From: LB3-1 sp036401895
GTDB taxonomy: Bacteria > Chloroflexota > Chloroflexia > Chloroflexales > Kallotenuaceae
Direction: 5' to 3'
DNA: 14,883 nucleotides
Assembly: GCA_036401895.1 (NCBI GenBank)
Contig: DASWTW010000066.1
Span: 1-14,883 of the forward strand
Shown: positions 14,583-14,883 of the stretch, piece after piece
How the letters are laid out: every line of letters starts with the position of its first letter
Position numbering within the stretch: position 1 is the stretch's first letter
The notes under the pieces: generated by a model
What the model was told of the DNA's origin: nothing
Seen by the model: the letters and a program-made list of their open reading frames with translations, nothing else
Databases searched by the model: none
Translations under genes and position numbers: made by a program

Positions 14583-14883
14583 GGTCGCGCTGCTGTGCTT
14601 TCCACCGAGGCTACAGGCTCGACCATCGCCAAGGCGGGTGTGCCGGGTGCTTCAAGCATAGCTGAGACGAGATCCACCATTCGTGCCGACAGGTTGCTGA
14701 TCGTCGCGTCACTGAAGCGATCTTTCCTGATGCGGAGCTGGCAGATAAATGCTCCGCTCGGCTGCTCATACACATTGCAGGTGATGCTGCGCATCATCGG
14801 TCTGGTGGCGTACTTCAGCTTGAGCCGCTCGATCTGTAGCTGCTCAGCAGAACCCATGAAGTCGTCTGGACGCTCGTGGAAGT
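14579..14883 (-). CDS. Partial gene: C-terminal end of an NRPS condensation-type protein
   Basis: About 100 C-terminal residues are visible; the frame is open to the window edge (FHERPDDF precedes the internal Met at 14857). That Met has no ribosome-binding site, so it is not taken as the start. The pattern LRIRKDRFSDATISNLSARM followed by VDLVSAMLEAPGTPALAMVE matches the last strand and helix of condensation domains. Those usually read 'Y..dlFd..ti..l...f..lLea...dP...l'. The protein ends soon after (about 15 residues), so the condensation domain is C-terminal or stand-alone and no carrier or thioesterase domain follows. It overlaps the next kinase by ATGA, making it part of the same operon. 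The condensation assignment rests on about 60 residues, so it is likely but not certain. Confidence 0.6.
   Translation of the reverse strand, partial: FHERPDDFMGSAEQLQIERLKLKYATRPMMRSITCNVYEQPSGAFICQLRIRKDRFSDATISNLSARMVDLVSAMLEAPGTPALAMVEPVASVESTAARP

Overview
The window is GC-rich, densely coded bacterial DNA. The mixture of several CHAT-family (caspase-like) protease genes, an ECF-type sigma/anti-sigma pair and natural-product-type tailoring genes fits a large-genome, developmentally complex bacterium. A filamentous Chloroflexota (Herpetosiphon/Chloroflexia-like) is my best guess. This is inference from gene content and protein style, because no ribosomal RNA or other phylogenetic marker is present.

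Layout. (1) Bases 1-471 hold the 5' end of a leftward gene (1-104, truncated by the window edge) and a regulatory gap with a perfect 11-bp inverted repeat. (2) A small excisionase/MerR-type helix-turn-helix protein lies at 472-702, followed by about 620 bp with no convincing gene. (3) Bases 1323-5649 carry two rightward CHAT genes. The first has a cytosolic CHAT domain and six C-terminal membrane segments. The second has a helical N-terminus, a beta-rich middle and a C-terminal CHAT domain. Between them lies a three-frame gene remnant with an intact ribosome-binding site. (4) Bases 5684-7133 (leftward) hold an ECF-like sigma factor translationally coupled to a soluble HxxxCxxC anti-sigma factor. 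(5) Bases 7395-10298 (rightward, divergent from the sigma gene) encode a 967-residue TPR-CHAT protein. (6) Bases 10331-14883 (leftward) form one tight operon. In transcription order it reads: the end of an NRPS condensation-type protein, a P-loop kinase, an HprK-like kinase, an NTP_transf_5-type nucleotidyltransferase, a second P-loop kinase paralogous to the first, and a DUF402 (FomD-like) protein. Four of the five junctions are 4-nt ATGA overlaps or a 1-nt gap.

How the parts may work together. All three CHAT proteins keep a His/Cys pair in the expected places, so 1323-10298 can be read as a candidate proteolytic signalling or defence module. In this reading a sensor-like TPR-CHAT, a membrane-anchored CHAT and a third CHAT flank a sigma/anti-sigma switch. 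The idea that a CHAT protease releases the sigma factor by cutting its inhibitor is inference, suggested by the known type III-E TPR-CHAT/Csx30/sigma system. The right-hand operon looks like the tail of a peptide-type biosynthetic cluster. Its kinase, nucleotidyltransferase and nucleotidyl-hydrolase genes together suggest phosphorylation or nucleotidylation of an intermediate. Its core synthesis genes would lie beyond base 14883.
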